The notes beneath the pieces are model-generated. The model was not told the origin of the DNA, did not search any database, and was given only the letters and a program-made list of their open reading frames with translations. DNA of 37,606 nt from Gordonia namibiensis NBRC 108229 (GTDB lineage: Bacteria > Actinomycetota > Actinomycetes > Mycobacteriales > Mycobacteriaceae): NCBI RefSeq assembly GCF_000298235.1, contig NZ_BAHE01000046.1, positions 1-37,606 on the forward strand, in the 5' to 3' direction. Both the position numbers and the translations under genes were made by a program. Positions 1 through 10,759 of this stretch are shown here, in pieces. Position 1 is the stretch's first letter. Every line of letters begins with the position of its first letter.

Positions 1-2
1 CC

Positions 3-245
3 GGCGCGGACCCCGCCGTGTGGCAGCACCCGCCGTCCGGGCCGCACCGCCAGACCAACGATCACCTCCGCGCCGCAGGGTCGGGTCCGATGGGTCGGCC
101 CCCGGGCGGTCCACCGTTCCCGGGCGGGACCGTGTCCTCCGGCGGTCCCAGCCGGTCGAGTTCGAATCGTCTGCCCCTGGTGCTGGCCGGGGTGGCGGCC
201 GTGTTGCTGATCCTGATCGTCCTCGTGTTCGTCGTGGCCCTGTAG
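3..245 (+). CDS. C-terminal part of a proline/glycine-rich tail-anchored protein (5' end outside window)
   Basis: The frame is open from the left window edge and ends at a TAG at 243-245. A GTG at 18 exists, but no ribosome binding site can be judged and the frame runs on upstream, so this is more likely the end of a longer gene. The visible part is a polar Pro/Gly/Ser-rich stretch followed by one strongly hydrophobic segment of about 22 residues (rich in Leu, Val, Ala, Ile) that reaches almost to the C-terminus. This is the layout of a C-terminally anchored membrane protein or of the last membrane segment of a larger one. I do not recognise the family. It lies upstream of dnaE1 on the same strand with a gap of about 210 bases, so co-transcription is possible but not shown. 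Confidence 0.55.
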   Translation, partial: GADPAVWQHPPSGPHRQTNDHLRAAGSGPMGRPPGGPPFPGGTVSSGGPSRSSSNRLPLVLAGVAAVLLILIVLVFVVAL

Positions 246-373
246 CGGCGACGCGCCGAAATCCGCCCCCGGGAAGTGCCCCGGCGTGCCGACGGGTGCG
301 GGCGGACATGGTGTCACAGCCGCCCCATTCGTCACGGCCCGGAGTGCCTTCCGGTGGGTGTCGGTGCGCGCGC

Positions 374-379
374 CTAAAG
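374..379 (+). promoter_or_regulatory. Possible -10 element for dnaE1
   Basis: TAAAGT fits the actinobacterial TANNNT -10 pattern in an otherwise very GC-rich gap (246-458) between the upstream gene and dnaE1. It would give a leader of about 70 nt. No convincing -35 is visible. The rest of this gap holds nothing else I can name. Confidence 0.35.
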
Positions 380-458
380 TAGACCCGGACTCGGCGACCG
401 GCGGGCACACGCCGCGTGATCCGCGAGCACAGCAACCAGCGAGCACAGAAGAGGCACA

Positions 459-4001
<3,543 letters not shown>

Positions 4002-4019
4002 AATCGGGGGAGCCCGTTA

Positions 4020-4039
4020 TCGGAGTTTCGGGCCTCCGA
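4020..4039 (+). terminator. Weak hairpin after dnaE1
   Basis: TCGGAG and CTCCGA form a 6-bp stem around an 8-nt loop, 19 bases after the dnaE1 stop, followed by a mildly T-rich stretch (catttctctt). It could be a weak terminator; the stem is short. Confidence 0.35.
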
Positions 4040-4060
4040 ACATTTCTCTTCGATCGGCGC

Positions 4061-4066
4061 TATACT
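4061..4066 (+). promoter_or_regulatory. -10 element for the small membrane protein gene
   Basis: TATACT is an almost perfect -10 hexamer in GC-rich surroundings, between the dnaE1 stop and the start at 4114. Transcription would begin near 4073, leaving a leader of about 40 nt that contains the ribosome binding site. No clear -35 is seen. Confidence 0.5.
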
Positions 4067-4113
4067 CGACGGCACGTCCAGTCACGCCCAGCCGTCGAGG
4101 GGAGTGTTCGCAG

Positions 4114-4383
4114 ATGACCACGATGATCGGCATCAACGCGCACCGTCCGGTCCGGCGTGCGCAGCGCACGGTCGAGGTCTTCGGCATCGACTGGCCGGCG
4201 CACAAGGCCCACGCGGTTCTCGCAGGTGTCGCCACCGCCGTCGTGACCCTGCTGATCGTCGGATCGTTGCAGGCCACTGCGTGGGTGACGGCGGTGGCGG
4301 TTCTCGCGGTGTGGTGGGGTGAGCGCTACCTGCCCGGGAACGCGGCGGTCGCACCCCGATCGAATCCGCCCGGGATCTCGTAG
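4114..4383 (+). CDS. Small two-helix membrane protein, unknown function
   Basis: 89 aa. The ATG is preceded by GAGGGGAG about 9 nt upstream, a good ribosome binding site, and by a clear -10 element at 4061. The N-terminus is basic (HRPVRRAQR), followed by two hydrophobic segments at about residues 34-50 and 53-68 and a short polar tail ending in PPGIS. This suggests a small inner-membrane protein. I do not recognise a family or function. Its last 58 bases overlap the 3' end of the convergent beta-propeller gene on the other strand, so one of the two stop regions must be read on both strands. The promoter, ribosome binding site and membrane segments make it a real gene rather than a chance frame. 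Confidence 0.7.
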   Translation: MTTMIGINAHRPVRRAQRTVEVFGIDWPAHKAHAVLAGVATAVVTLLIVGSLQATAWVTAVAVLAVWWGERYLPGNAAVAPRSNPPGIS

Positions 4384-5318
4384 ATCCGTCCGTCGAATCC
4401 GGCCCGGTACAGGCGTCCGGCCGAGAATCCGCGGTCGCCGCGACCGTAGGAGAGCACGCTCGACGTCGGCAGTCCGCTCGCCAGCACGCAGTAGCGCCCG
4501 GGCGAGGTGATGCGGACGATCTCTCCGGTTGCGTTGAACGGCACGACCGGCCGGTCACGGGAATCGAGGGTCAGTCCGTCGGGAGTCGACGGTGCACCCA
4601 CGCCGAGCAGACTCTGCACCACCCGCGGATTCGTCGTCGAGATCCGGCTGACTCCGGGGTTCACGAAGGTGCGCGACACGTAGAGCCAGCGGTCGTCGCG
4701 GCTCAGGACCGCGCCGTTGGCGCTCGGCAGCGCGCCCCATGCGGCGTTCACCGCGCCGCCCGGTGACACCCGTCCGATGAGGTTGCCGAAGTCGTTGGTG
4801 GCGTAGACGTTTCCGCTCGCGGCCACATCCATCCCGTTCGCCGCGGACAGCCCGGTCACCCACGGCCGGAACGCCCGGGAGTTGACGTCCAGGCGGCCGA
4901 TCGACGCATGGCGGAGGGCGTCGCCGACGATGACGCGGGGATCGGCGCCGTAACCGACCAGCAGGGTTCCGCCGGGAGTCCACGCAAGCGCGCCCGCACC
5001 GCTGCCACCGGGCACCCGTGCGATCGGGACCGCAGGCGCACCTGGGCCGTTCAGTCGGTAGACGCGTCCGGAGACGAGATCGGTGGTGTAGAGCCGTCCA
5101 CCGGCGTCGACCGTGAGGCCCTCTAGTGCGGCGCCCGGGACGACGCCGACGAGCCGGGCAGGGGCGGCACCCGGACACGACGGGGCGGCCGAGGCGGGCG
5201 CCGGACCGACTGCGGTGGAGAGACCCAACGCCATGGCCGCGGATGCCGCGCCGGCAGCGATCCGGGTGAAACGCGAGGTACGCCGGGACCGGCGCGGGGA
5301 CGGATGGCGAGATGTCAT
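4326..5318 (-). CDS. Secreted SMP-30/gluconolactonase-like beta-propeller protein
   Basis: 330 aa. The ATG at 5318 is chosen because AGGGAG lies about 6 nt upstream and a typical signal peptide begins at once: a long basic stretch with several Arg, a hydrophobic core and an Ala-x-Ala cleavage site near residue 44 (ASA before APSC). The mature part has repeated blade-like segments (LEGLTVDAGGRLYTTD, GNVYATNDFGNLIGRV, PDGLTLDSRDRPVV) typical of SMP-30/strictosidine-synthase-like six-bladed propellers. Such proteins are lactonases or ligand-binding domains; the substrate here cannot be told. The reading frame runs on far upstream, antisense to ilvA, but that extension has no start signals and I exclude it. 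It is divergent from ilvA and overlaps the small membrane protein gene by 58 bp at the 3' end. Confidence 0.85.
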   Translation of the reverse strand: MTSRHPSPRRSRRTSRFTRIAAGAASAAMALGLSTAVGPAPASAAPSCPGAAPARLVGVVPGAALEGLTVDAGGRLYTTDLVSGRVYRLNGPGAPAVPIARVPGGSGAGALAWTPGGTLLVGYGADPRVIVGDALRHASIGRLDVNSRAFRPWVTGLSAANGMDVAASGNVYATNDFGNLIGRVSPGGAVNAAWGALPSANGAVLSRDDRWLYVSRTFVNPGVSRISTTNPRVVQSLLGVGAPSTPDGLTLDSRDRPVVPFNATGEIVRITSPGRYCVLASGLPTSSVLSYGRGDRGFSAGRLYRAGFDGRIYEIPGGFDRGATAAFPGR

Positions 5319-5411
5319 GACTGCTCCCTGTTCAGGTGGCGGGCCGTACGTGCCTTCTCCTCGCGCGTTTCTGCCTGCGGTCCGCGTGCGACGAGCGACG
5401 TCGTGGACATA

Positions 5412-5428
5412 CCCACCCGCGGGGTGGG
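5412..5428. promoter_or_regulatory. 7-bp inverted repeat in the divergent gap upstream of ilvA
   Basis: CCCACCC and GGGTGGG are separated by three bases, in the 207-bp gap between the divergent beta-propeller gene and ilvA. It may be an operator or a hairpin in the ilvA leader. Nothing else clear is seen in this gap. Confidence 0.3.
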
Positions 5429-5525
5429 GCAATCCCGGAATGAAGCCGACCGCAGGCACCGAGCACACCGATCTCGCCGAAGTCGATGTACCCGGACGCC
5501 TCGAACCATCCCGCGCAGTGAGAAC

Positions 5526-6905
5526 ATGGCAGTCGTGAGTACGCACCACGTCCCCGTCCACCAGCACGGCCCGGCACTGAGCCTCGACGCCATCGAGGCG
5601 GCGTCGGAGCGAATCGCCGACGCGGTGGCGCGTACCCCGCTCGAGGCCTGCCCACGACTGTCGGGGTCGGGTGCCCAGATCTACCTCAAGCGCGAGGACC
5701 TGCAGACCGTCCGCTCCTACAAGATCCGTGGCGCCTACAACGTGATGGCTCAGCTCTCGGCGGAGGAGTTGTCCCGCGGTGTGGTGGCGGCCAGCGCCGG
5801 AAACCACGCACAGGGCGTCGCTTTCGCGTGCAAGAGCATGAAAGTGCCCGGACGGATCTACGTTCCGACCACCACCCCGAAGCAGAAGCGCGACCGGATC
5901 GCCTGGCACGGCGGCGATTACGTCGAGTTGAAGGCCATCGGGGAGACCTACGACGCCGCCGCGGCCGCCGCGCAGGCCGATGTGATGAGCACCGGCTCCG
6001 CATGGATCCACGCCTTCGACGACCCGCGGACGGCGGCCGGACAGGGAACCATCGCACGCGAGATCGTCGAGCAGTTGGGCCGAGTGCCCGACGTCGTCGT
6101 CGCGCCGGTCGGTGGGGGCGGCTGTCTGGCCGGCATGGCCACCTATCTGCGCGGACTCTCCGACGAGGTGACGATCATCGGCATCGAACCGACCGGGGCC
6201 GTGTCGTTGAGTGCGGCACTGGTCAACGGCGGGCCCGTCACCCTCGACGAGATCGACCCCTTCGTCGACGGTGCGGCGGTGAAGCGGATCGGCACCATCG
6301 GCCATCAGGTGATGTCCGAACTCGGCGCGAGCGTCAGCGATCACCCGATCCTGGCCGGCATCACCGCGACGCCGGCGGCGCGGATCATCCCCGACGGCCC
6401 GGTGTCGCCGACCCCGGGCACGGCGCACATCACGCACGTCGACGAGGGCGCCATCTGCTCGGCGATGCTGGAGCTGTACCAGAACGAGGGCATCATCGCC
6501 GAACCCGCCGGAGCGCTCGCGGTGGCCGCGTTGGACAAGCTGCGACTGCCCGACGACGCGGTCGTCGTGTGTCTGGTGTCCGGCGGCAACAACGACGTCT
6601 CCCGCTACGGCGAGATCATCGAACGCTCATTGGTGCACCGGGGTCTGAAGCACTACTTCCTGGTCGACTTCCCGCAGGAACCCGGCGCACTGCGACGCTT
6701 CCTCGACGAGGTGCTGGGACCCGACGACGACATCACCCTCTTCGAATACGTCAAGCGCAACAACCGCGAGACCGGTGCCGCGCTGGTGGGTGTCGAACTC
6801 GGCAGCCCGGACGGCCTCGGTGCCCTGATGGACCGGATGGCGCGTTCCCGCCTGCACTGTGAACGTCTCGAGCCCGGTTCGCCGGCCTACGAATACCTGA
6901 CCTGA
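5526..6905 (+). CDS. ilvA: Threonine dehydratase (threonine ammonia-lyase), biosynthetic
   Basis: Converts L-threonine to 2-oxobutanoate, the first committed step to isoleucine; cytoplasmic PLP enzyme, 459 aa from the ATG at 5526. A GTG at 5535 is an alternative; neither has a strong ribosome binding site. The PLP lysine is K66 in RSYKIRGAYN. The SAGNHAQG motif and the phosphate-binding GGGGCLAG loop follow. The C-terminal ~90 residues (from GLKHYFLVDFPQEPGAL) form the ACT-like regulatory domain that usually mediates isoleucine feedback, so the enzyme is of the allosteric type. Between KRIG and EGAIC there are about 50 residues, more than I expect for the family, including a proline-rich stretch. 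It is divergent from the beta-propeller gene and convergent with treZ, with a strong hairpin between. Confidence 0.95.
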   Translation: MAVVSTHHVPVHQHGPALSLDAIEAASERIADAVARTPLEACPRLSGSGAQIYLKREDLQTVRSYKIRGAYNVMAQLSAEELSRGVVAASAGNHAQGVAFACKSMKVPGRIYVPTTTPKQKRDRIAWHGGDYVELKAIGETYDAAAAAAQADVMSTGSAWIHAFDDPRTAAGQGTIAREIVEQLGRVPDVVVAPVGGGGCLAGMATYLRGLSDEVTIIGIEPTGAVSLSAALVNGGPVTLDEIDPFVDGAAVKRIGTIGHQVMSELGASVSDHPILAGITATPAARIIPDGPVSPTPGTAHITHVDEGAICSAMLELYQNEGIIAEPAGALAVAALDKLRLPDDAVVVCLVSGGNNDVSRYGEIIERSLVHRGLKHYFLVDFPQEPGALRRFLDEVLGPDDDITLFEYVKRNNRETGAALVGVELGSPDGLGALMDRMARSRLHCERLEPGSPAYEYLT

Positions 6906-6918
6906 TCTCCGACGTATG

Positions 6919-6949
6919 GCTCGAAGCCGCGCACGGCGCGGTTTCGGGC
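6919..6949. terminator. Bidirectional hairpin between convergent ilvA and treZ
   Basis: Arms 6919-6932 and 6936-6949 pair over 14 positions (12 Watson-Crick, two G-T) around an ACG loop. The hairpin starts 14 bases after the ilvA stop and its right arm touches the treZ stop codon. There is no T-run on either side, so it is a GC-type terminator or mRNA-protecting end for both genes. Confidence 0.7.
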
Positions 6950-8808
6950 TATGAAACGCGCCGCCCGACGATCACGTTGTGTCCGGGCGAGATCCCGGCC
7001 TCGGGTTGCTCCCAGGCCAGCGCGACGTCGAGCGGCCAGGGGAGTGTGACGGGCGCGTCGCCGGGGACACACACCACCGACCATTCGCCGCGGTGCATCG
7101 CGAACCAGCCTGCCGCTTCGTCGAATTCGGCGTCGACCGAGGTGAATGCCGGATCATGCAGCGCCGGTTCGGTTTTCCGGAGCGTGATCAGTGATCGGTA
7201 GAACCCCAGTACGCGGGCGTGGTCGGGTCGGGTCGGCTCCGACCAGTCCAGCTTCGACCGCTCGAAGGTTTCCGGGTCCTGCGGGTCGGGCACATCGTCG
7301 CTGTCCCAACCGTGTTCGGCGAACTCCGACTTGCGGCCCTCCGCGGTCGCCCGGCCCAGTTCCGGCTCGGGGTGGGAGGTGAAGAACTGGAACGGGGTTC
7401 CCGCTGCCCACTCCTCGCCCATGAACAACATCGGGGTGAAGGGGGACAACAGGATGAGGGTGGCCTTGATCGCGAGCTGCCCGCCGTCCAGATTGGCGCT
7501 CGGCCGGTCGCCGATCGCGCGATTGCCCACCTGGTCGTGGGTGCACGTGTAGGCCAGCAACGACGACGCGGGGACGCGATCGGTCGGGATCGGCCGGCCG
7601 TGGCACCGTCGCCGGAACGACGAGTAGGTGCCGTCGTGGAAGAACCCGCCCGTCAGGACCTTTGCGAGACAATCGAAACCGCCGAAGTCGGCGTAGTAGC
7701 CCTGTCGTTCGCCCGAGACGAGGCTGTGGATGGCGTGATGGATGTCGTCGTCCCACTGGGCGGCCAGCCCGAGACCGCCGGACGACCGCGGCAGGAACAT
7801 CCGGGGATCGTTCAGATCGCTCTCCGCGATCAGTGACAGCGGACGCCCGAGTTCGGCCGACAGGGCGTCCGTCGCCGCGGCCAGTTCCTCGAGGATGTGG
7901 ACCGCACGATGGTCGGCGAGGGCGTGGACGGCGTCGAGTCGTAGTCCGTCGATGTGGAATTCGGTGAACCAGCGCAGTGCGGTGCCGGCGAGGAAGGCGC
8001 GTACCTCGTCGGAGTCGGGTCCGGAGAGATTGACCGACGATCCCCACGACGTCGTGCCCTCGCTGAGATACGGCCCGAAGTCCGGCAGATAGTTGCCCGA
8101 CGGCCCCAGGTGGTTGTAGACGACGTCGAGGACGACGCCCAGTCCCTTGGCGTGGCAGGCGTCGACGAACCGGGCGAGTGCCGCCGGGCCGCCGTAGGTC
8201 TCCTGCACGGCGTACCAACCGACCCCGTCGTAACCCCAGTTGTGGGTGCCGTTGAAGGCGTTGACCGGCATCAGTTCGACGAGATCGACGCCGAGATCGA
8301 CCAGATGGTCGAGCCTTTCGATCGCGGAGTCGAGAGTGCCTGCCGGGGTGAAGGTCCCGAGGTGGAGTTCGTAGATCACCGCGCCGCGCGCATCGCGGCC
8401 CGTCCAGTCGGCGTCGGTCCACAGCGACTCGTCGACGGAGAACAGTGCCGACATCTCGTGGACACCCTCGGGCTGCCGGACGGAGCGAGGGTCGGGACGC
8501 ACGGGTCCGCCGTCGATCGAGAACCCGTAGCGCACATCGGCGATCGGCGCGTCGATCGCGCCGGGCTCCTCGTCGAGTTGCCACCAACCCCCCGTGCGTC
8601 GGGTCATCGGGAACGACGCGGCCGGGGCGCCCACGACGCCGGCGGCCATCGACATCGAGGCGGCCGCAGGTGCCCAGACGCGGACCTCGCCGAGGGTCTG
8701 CGGCGGCACGAACGGTGCGATCGAGGATCGGAGGGGTAGGTTTCCGCTCCATTGGTCGACCGTCCAAGTTAAAGTGCTCTGGTCATCAGCAGTAGTGCTG
8801 TCGCTCAC
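6949..8808 (-). CDS. treZ: Maltooligosyl-trehalose trehalohydrolase TreZ
   Basis: Hydrolyses maltooligosyl-trehalose to free trehalose, the last step of the TreX-TreY-TreZ route from glycogen; GH13 enzyme. 619 aa from the GTG at 8808. That start is chosen because a TACCGT -10 element ends 6 nt upstream, fitting a leaderless transcript; the frame stays open 20 codons further, to 8868. An N-terminal carbohydrate-binding-like domain starts at EVRVWAP (about residue 41). GH13 motifs: DVVYNHLGP, the nucleophile D292 in DGLRLDAVH, the acid/base E329 in LIAESD, and YTCTHDQVGNRA. The first ~40 residues are an extra polar stretch compared with the mycobacterial enzyme. Unlike in M. tuberculosis, it is cut off from treY by a 9.3-kb mce operon and faces it divergently from its own promoter. 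Confidence 0.93.
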   Translation of the reverse strand: MSDSTTADDQSTLTWTVDQWSGNLPLRSSIAPFVPPQTLGEVRVWAPAAASMSMAAGVVGAPAASFPMTRRTGGWWQLDEEPGAIDAPIADVRYGFSIDGGPVRPDPRSVRQPEGVHEMSALFSVDESLWTDADWTGRDARGAVIYELHLGTFTPAGTLDSAIERLDHLVDLGVDLVELMPVNAFNGTHNWGYDGVGWYAVQETYGGPAALARFVDACHAKGLGVVLDVVYNHLGPSGNYLPDFGPYLSEGTTSWGSSVNLSGPDSDEVRAFLAGTALRWFTEFHIDGLRLDAVHALADHRAVHILEELAAATDALSAELGRPLSLIAESDLNDPRMFLPRSSGGLGLAAQWDDDIHHAIHSLVSGERQGYYADFGGFDCLAKVLTGGFFHDGTYSSFRRRCHGRPIPTDRVPASSLLAYTCTHDQVGNRAIGDRPSANLDGGQLAIKATLILLSPFTPMLFMGEEWAAGTPFQFFTSHPEPELGRATAEGRKSEFAEHGWDSDDVPDPQDPETFERSKLDWSEPTRPDHARVLGFYRSLITLRKTEPALHDPAFTSVDAEFDEAAGWFAMHRGEWSVVCVPGDAPVTLPWPLDVALAWEQPEAGISPGHNVIVGRRVS

Positions 8809-8814
8809 ACCTGC

Positions 8815-8820
8815 ACGGTA
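8815..8820 (-). promoter_or_regulatory. -10 element for a leaderless treZ transcript
   Basis: Read on the minus strand the hexamer is TACCGT (TANNNT), followed by 6 nt and the GTG start codon at 8808. This spacing places the transcription start on the start codon. It decides the treZ start. Confidence 0.45.
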
Positions 8821-8888
8821 TGTCGAACCGGGCGGGGCCGCGACCGGCGTTACTGTGAGGCCACACACAACGGAGATCGAGAGCGGGG

Positions 8889-8894
8889 TATATT
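8889..8894 (+). promoter_or_regulatory. -10 element for the yrbE-mce operon
   Basis: TATATT in a GC-rich divergent gap (8809-9023), about 130 bases before the TTG start of yrbEA. It implies a leader of about 120 nt, with no obvious fold. No repeat copy or mobile element is seen in this gap. Confidence 0.45.
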
Positions 8895-9023
8895 ACGGCG
8901 ACGCTCATGCCCAAGGGGGGCACCTCGAGCAGATCAGCCGAGCGGTGCGCGAGCTGGAGACAGCACGGACGCACGGCGACCTGACGGCCGGTGAACGGGT
9001 AAGCCGAGACGCAAGGGTAGGGA

Positions 9024-9881
9024 TTGAGCACAGACGCAGTCACCTCGGATGACGAGGAGGTCGGTCGGAAGAGACCGGGTGCGGTTCGGTCGTGGTTCGA
9101 CAAGCACGTCGTCGCGTCCTTCGACACCTTCGGACGCCAGTTGGGCATGTTCGTCGAGGTGTTCCGCACACTCTTCGCCGATCTCTTCAAGCGGCGTTTC
9201 CCGTTCGGGGAATTCATCCGCCAGTGTGCATTCATGGCGAGCACCTCGGTGTTCCCGACCCTGCTCGTCGCCATCCCGATCGGCGTCATCGTGTCGATCC
9301 AGGTGTCGAACATCGCCGGTCAGGTGGGTGCTACCTCGTTCTCCGGCGCGGCCACCGGCCTCGGCGTGATCCGTCAGGGCGCACCCCTGGTCACCTCGCT
9401 GCTCCTCGCGGGCGCGGTCGGTTCGGCCATCGCGGCCGACCTCGGTTCCCGCACCATCCGCGACGAGATCGACGCCATGAAGGTCATGGGTGTCAACCCC
9501 ATCGAGCGCCTCATCTCGCCGCGACTTCTCGCCACGATGGTGGTCAGCTTCCTGCTCTGCGGCTTCGTCTGCTTCGTCGGCTTCATCACCGGTTACGTCT
9601 TCAACGTGTACTTCCAGGGCGGTACGCCAGGCAGTTACACGGGCACCTTTGCGTCCTTCGCGACCACCGCGGACCTGATGTTCGCGTTGGCAAAAGCGGT
9701 GATATTCGGCGCGATCGTGGCGATCGTCGCCTGCGATCGCGGCCTCTCGACGAAGGGCGGTCCCGCCGGCGTCGCCAACTCGGTGAACGCCGCGGTGGTC
9801 AACTCCGTCCTGCTCCTGTTCACCGTGAACGTGATCCTCACGCAGTTGTTCGCGATCCTCTTCCCGGCGAAGGTGGTGTGA
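9024..9881 (+). CDS. yrbEA: YrbEA, MlaE-type permease subunit of an Mce lipid importer
   Basis: Inner-membrane permease (285 aa) of an Mce-type ABC importer for lipids or sterols. It starts with TTG; an AAGGG stretch lies about 8 nt before it. After a polar N-terminus of about 60 residues there are five to six membrane segments. The motif LGSRTIRDEIDAMKVMGVNP near residue 140 is the conserved EIDA-type coupling loop of MlaE permeases, which touches the ATPase. The ATPase (MceG/Mkl type) is not encoded in this window, which is usual because one ATPase serves several mce loci. First gene of a nine-gene operon; 1 nt separates it from yrbEB. The lipid substrate cannot be read from the sequence. 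Confidence 0.92.
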   Translation: MSTDAVTSDDEEVGRKRPGAVRSWFDKHVVASFDTFGRQLGMFVEVFRTLFADLFKRRFPFGEFIRQCAFMASTSVFPTLLVAIPIGVIVSIQVSNIAGQVGATSFSGAATGLGVIRQGAPLVTSLLLAGAVGSAIAADLGSRTIRDEIDAMKVMGVNPIERLISPRLLATMVVSFLLCGFVCFVGFITGYVFNVYFQGGTPGSYTGTFASFATTADLMFALAKAVIFGAIVAIVACDRGLSTKGGPAGVANSVNAAVVNSVLLLFTVNVILTQLFAILFPAKVV

Positions 9882-9882
9882 G

Positions 9883-10749
9883 ATGACCGCGTCACGGTAT
9901 GTGCCACCCGCGCTGAAACCCTTGGAGGCCGCCAAGGCCGTCTATCGCGGTCCGCGCGACGCCCTCGCGGCGATGGGGCACCTCATCACGTTCCTCGTCC
10001 GCTCGATCGGCGCGGTCCCGCTGGCCTTCCGGCACTACAGCAAGGAAGTCTGGCGCCTGCTCGCCGACGTCGCGTGGGGCAACGGCGCGATCGTCGTGGG
10101 CGGCGGCACGGTCGGCGTCATGGTGATCCTCGGGGTGATGGGCGGCGCGACCGTCGGTATCGAGGGCTACACCGCGCTGAACCTGCTCGGCATGTCTCCG
10201 GTGACCGGTGGCCTGTCGGCGTTCGCGACGACGCGTGAGATCGCCCCGCTGCTCGCGGCGACGGCGTTCACCGCGCAGTCGGGTTGCCGCTTCACCGCGC
10301 AGCTCGGTTCGATGCGGATCGCGGAGGAGATCGACGCCCTCGAGGCGATCGCCATCCGCCCGCTGCCGTACCTGGTCACCACCCGCATGCTGGCCGCGGT
10401 CATCGCGATCGTCCCGCTGTACTCGGTGTCGCTGGCCGCCAACTACCTTGCCTGCCAGTTCATGTTCATGCTGCAGAGCGGGCAGGGCGAGGGCACCTAC
10501 CTGTACTACTTCAACCAGTTCATCGTGTCCTGGGACATGGTGTTCTCGTTCATCAAGGTGATCGTCTTCGTGCTGCTGACGACGTTCATCCAGTGCTACT
10601 ACGGATACTTCGCCGCTGGAGGGCCCGAAGGTGTGGGCATTGCTGCCGGACATGCCATCCGACTCGCGATCATCGTCATCGTGTTCGCGAATCTGGTCAT
10701 GACACTCGTCTTCTGGGGCACCTCGCCCGGGATCAAGATCTCGGGATGA
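9883..10749 (+). CDS. yrbEB: YrbEB, second MlaE-type permease subunit
   Basis: 288 aa partner permease of YrbEA, expected to form the heterodimeric membrane channel of the Mce importer. The ATG lies 1 nt after the yrbEA stop. Several hydrophobic segments span residues ~60-280. The coupling motif is LGSMRIAEEIDALEAIAIRP, a close relative of the YrbEA motif, with EEIDALEA intact. An AAGPEGVG loop near the end resembles the corresponding loop of other YrbEB proteins. It is followed after 10 nt by mceA with a good ribosome binding site. Nothing in it is truncated. Confidence 0.92.
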   Translation: MTASRYVPPALKPLEAAKAVYRGPRDALAAMGHLITFLVRSIGAVPLAFRHYSKEVWRLLADVAWGNGAIVVGGGTVGVMVILGVMGGATVGIEGYTALNLLGMSPVTGGLSAFATTREIAPLLAATAFTAQSGCRFTAQLGSMRIAEEIDALEAIAIRPLPYLVTTRMLAAVIAIVPLYSVSLAANYLACQFMFMLQSGQGEGTYLYYFNQFIVSWDMVFSFIKVIVFVLLTTFIQCYYGYFAAGGPEGVGIAAGHAIRLAIIVIVFANLVMTLVFWGTSPGIKISG

Positions 10750-10759
10750 GGGGGAGCCG

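Noticed and set aside
5319..6437. Upstream extension of the beta-propeller frame antisense to ilvA
   Set aside because: The signal peptide and ribosome binding site fix the start at 5318; the extension is a shadow of ilvA.
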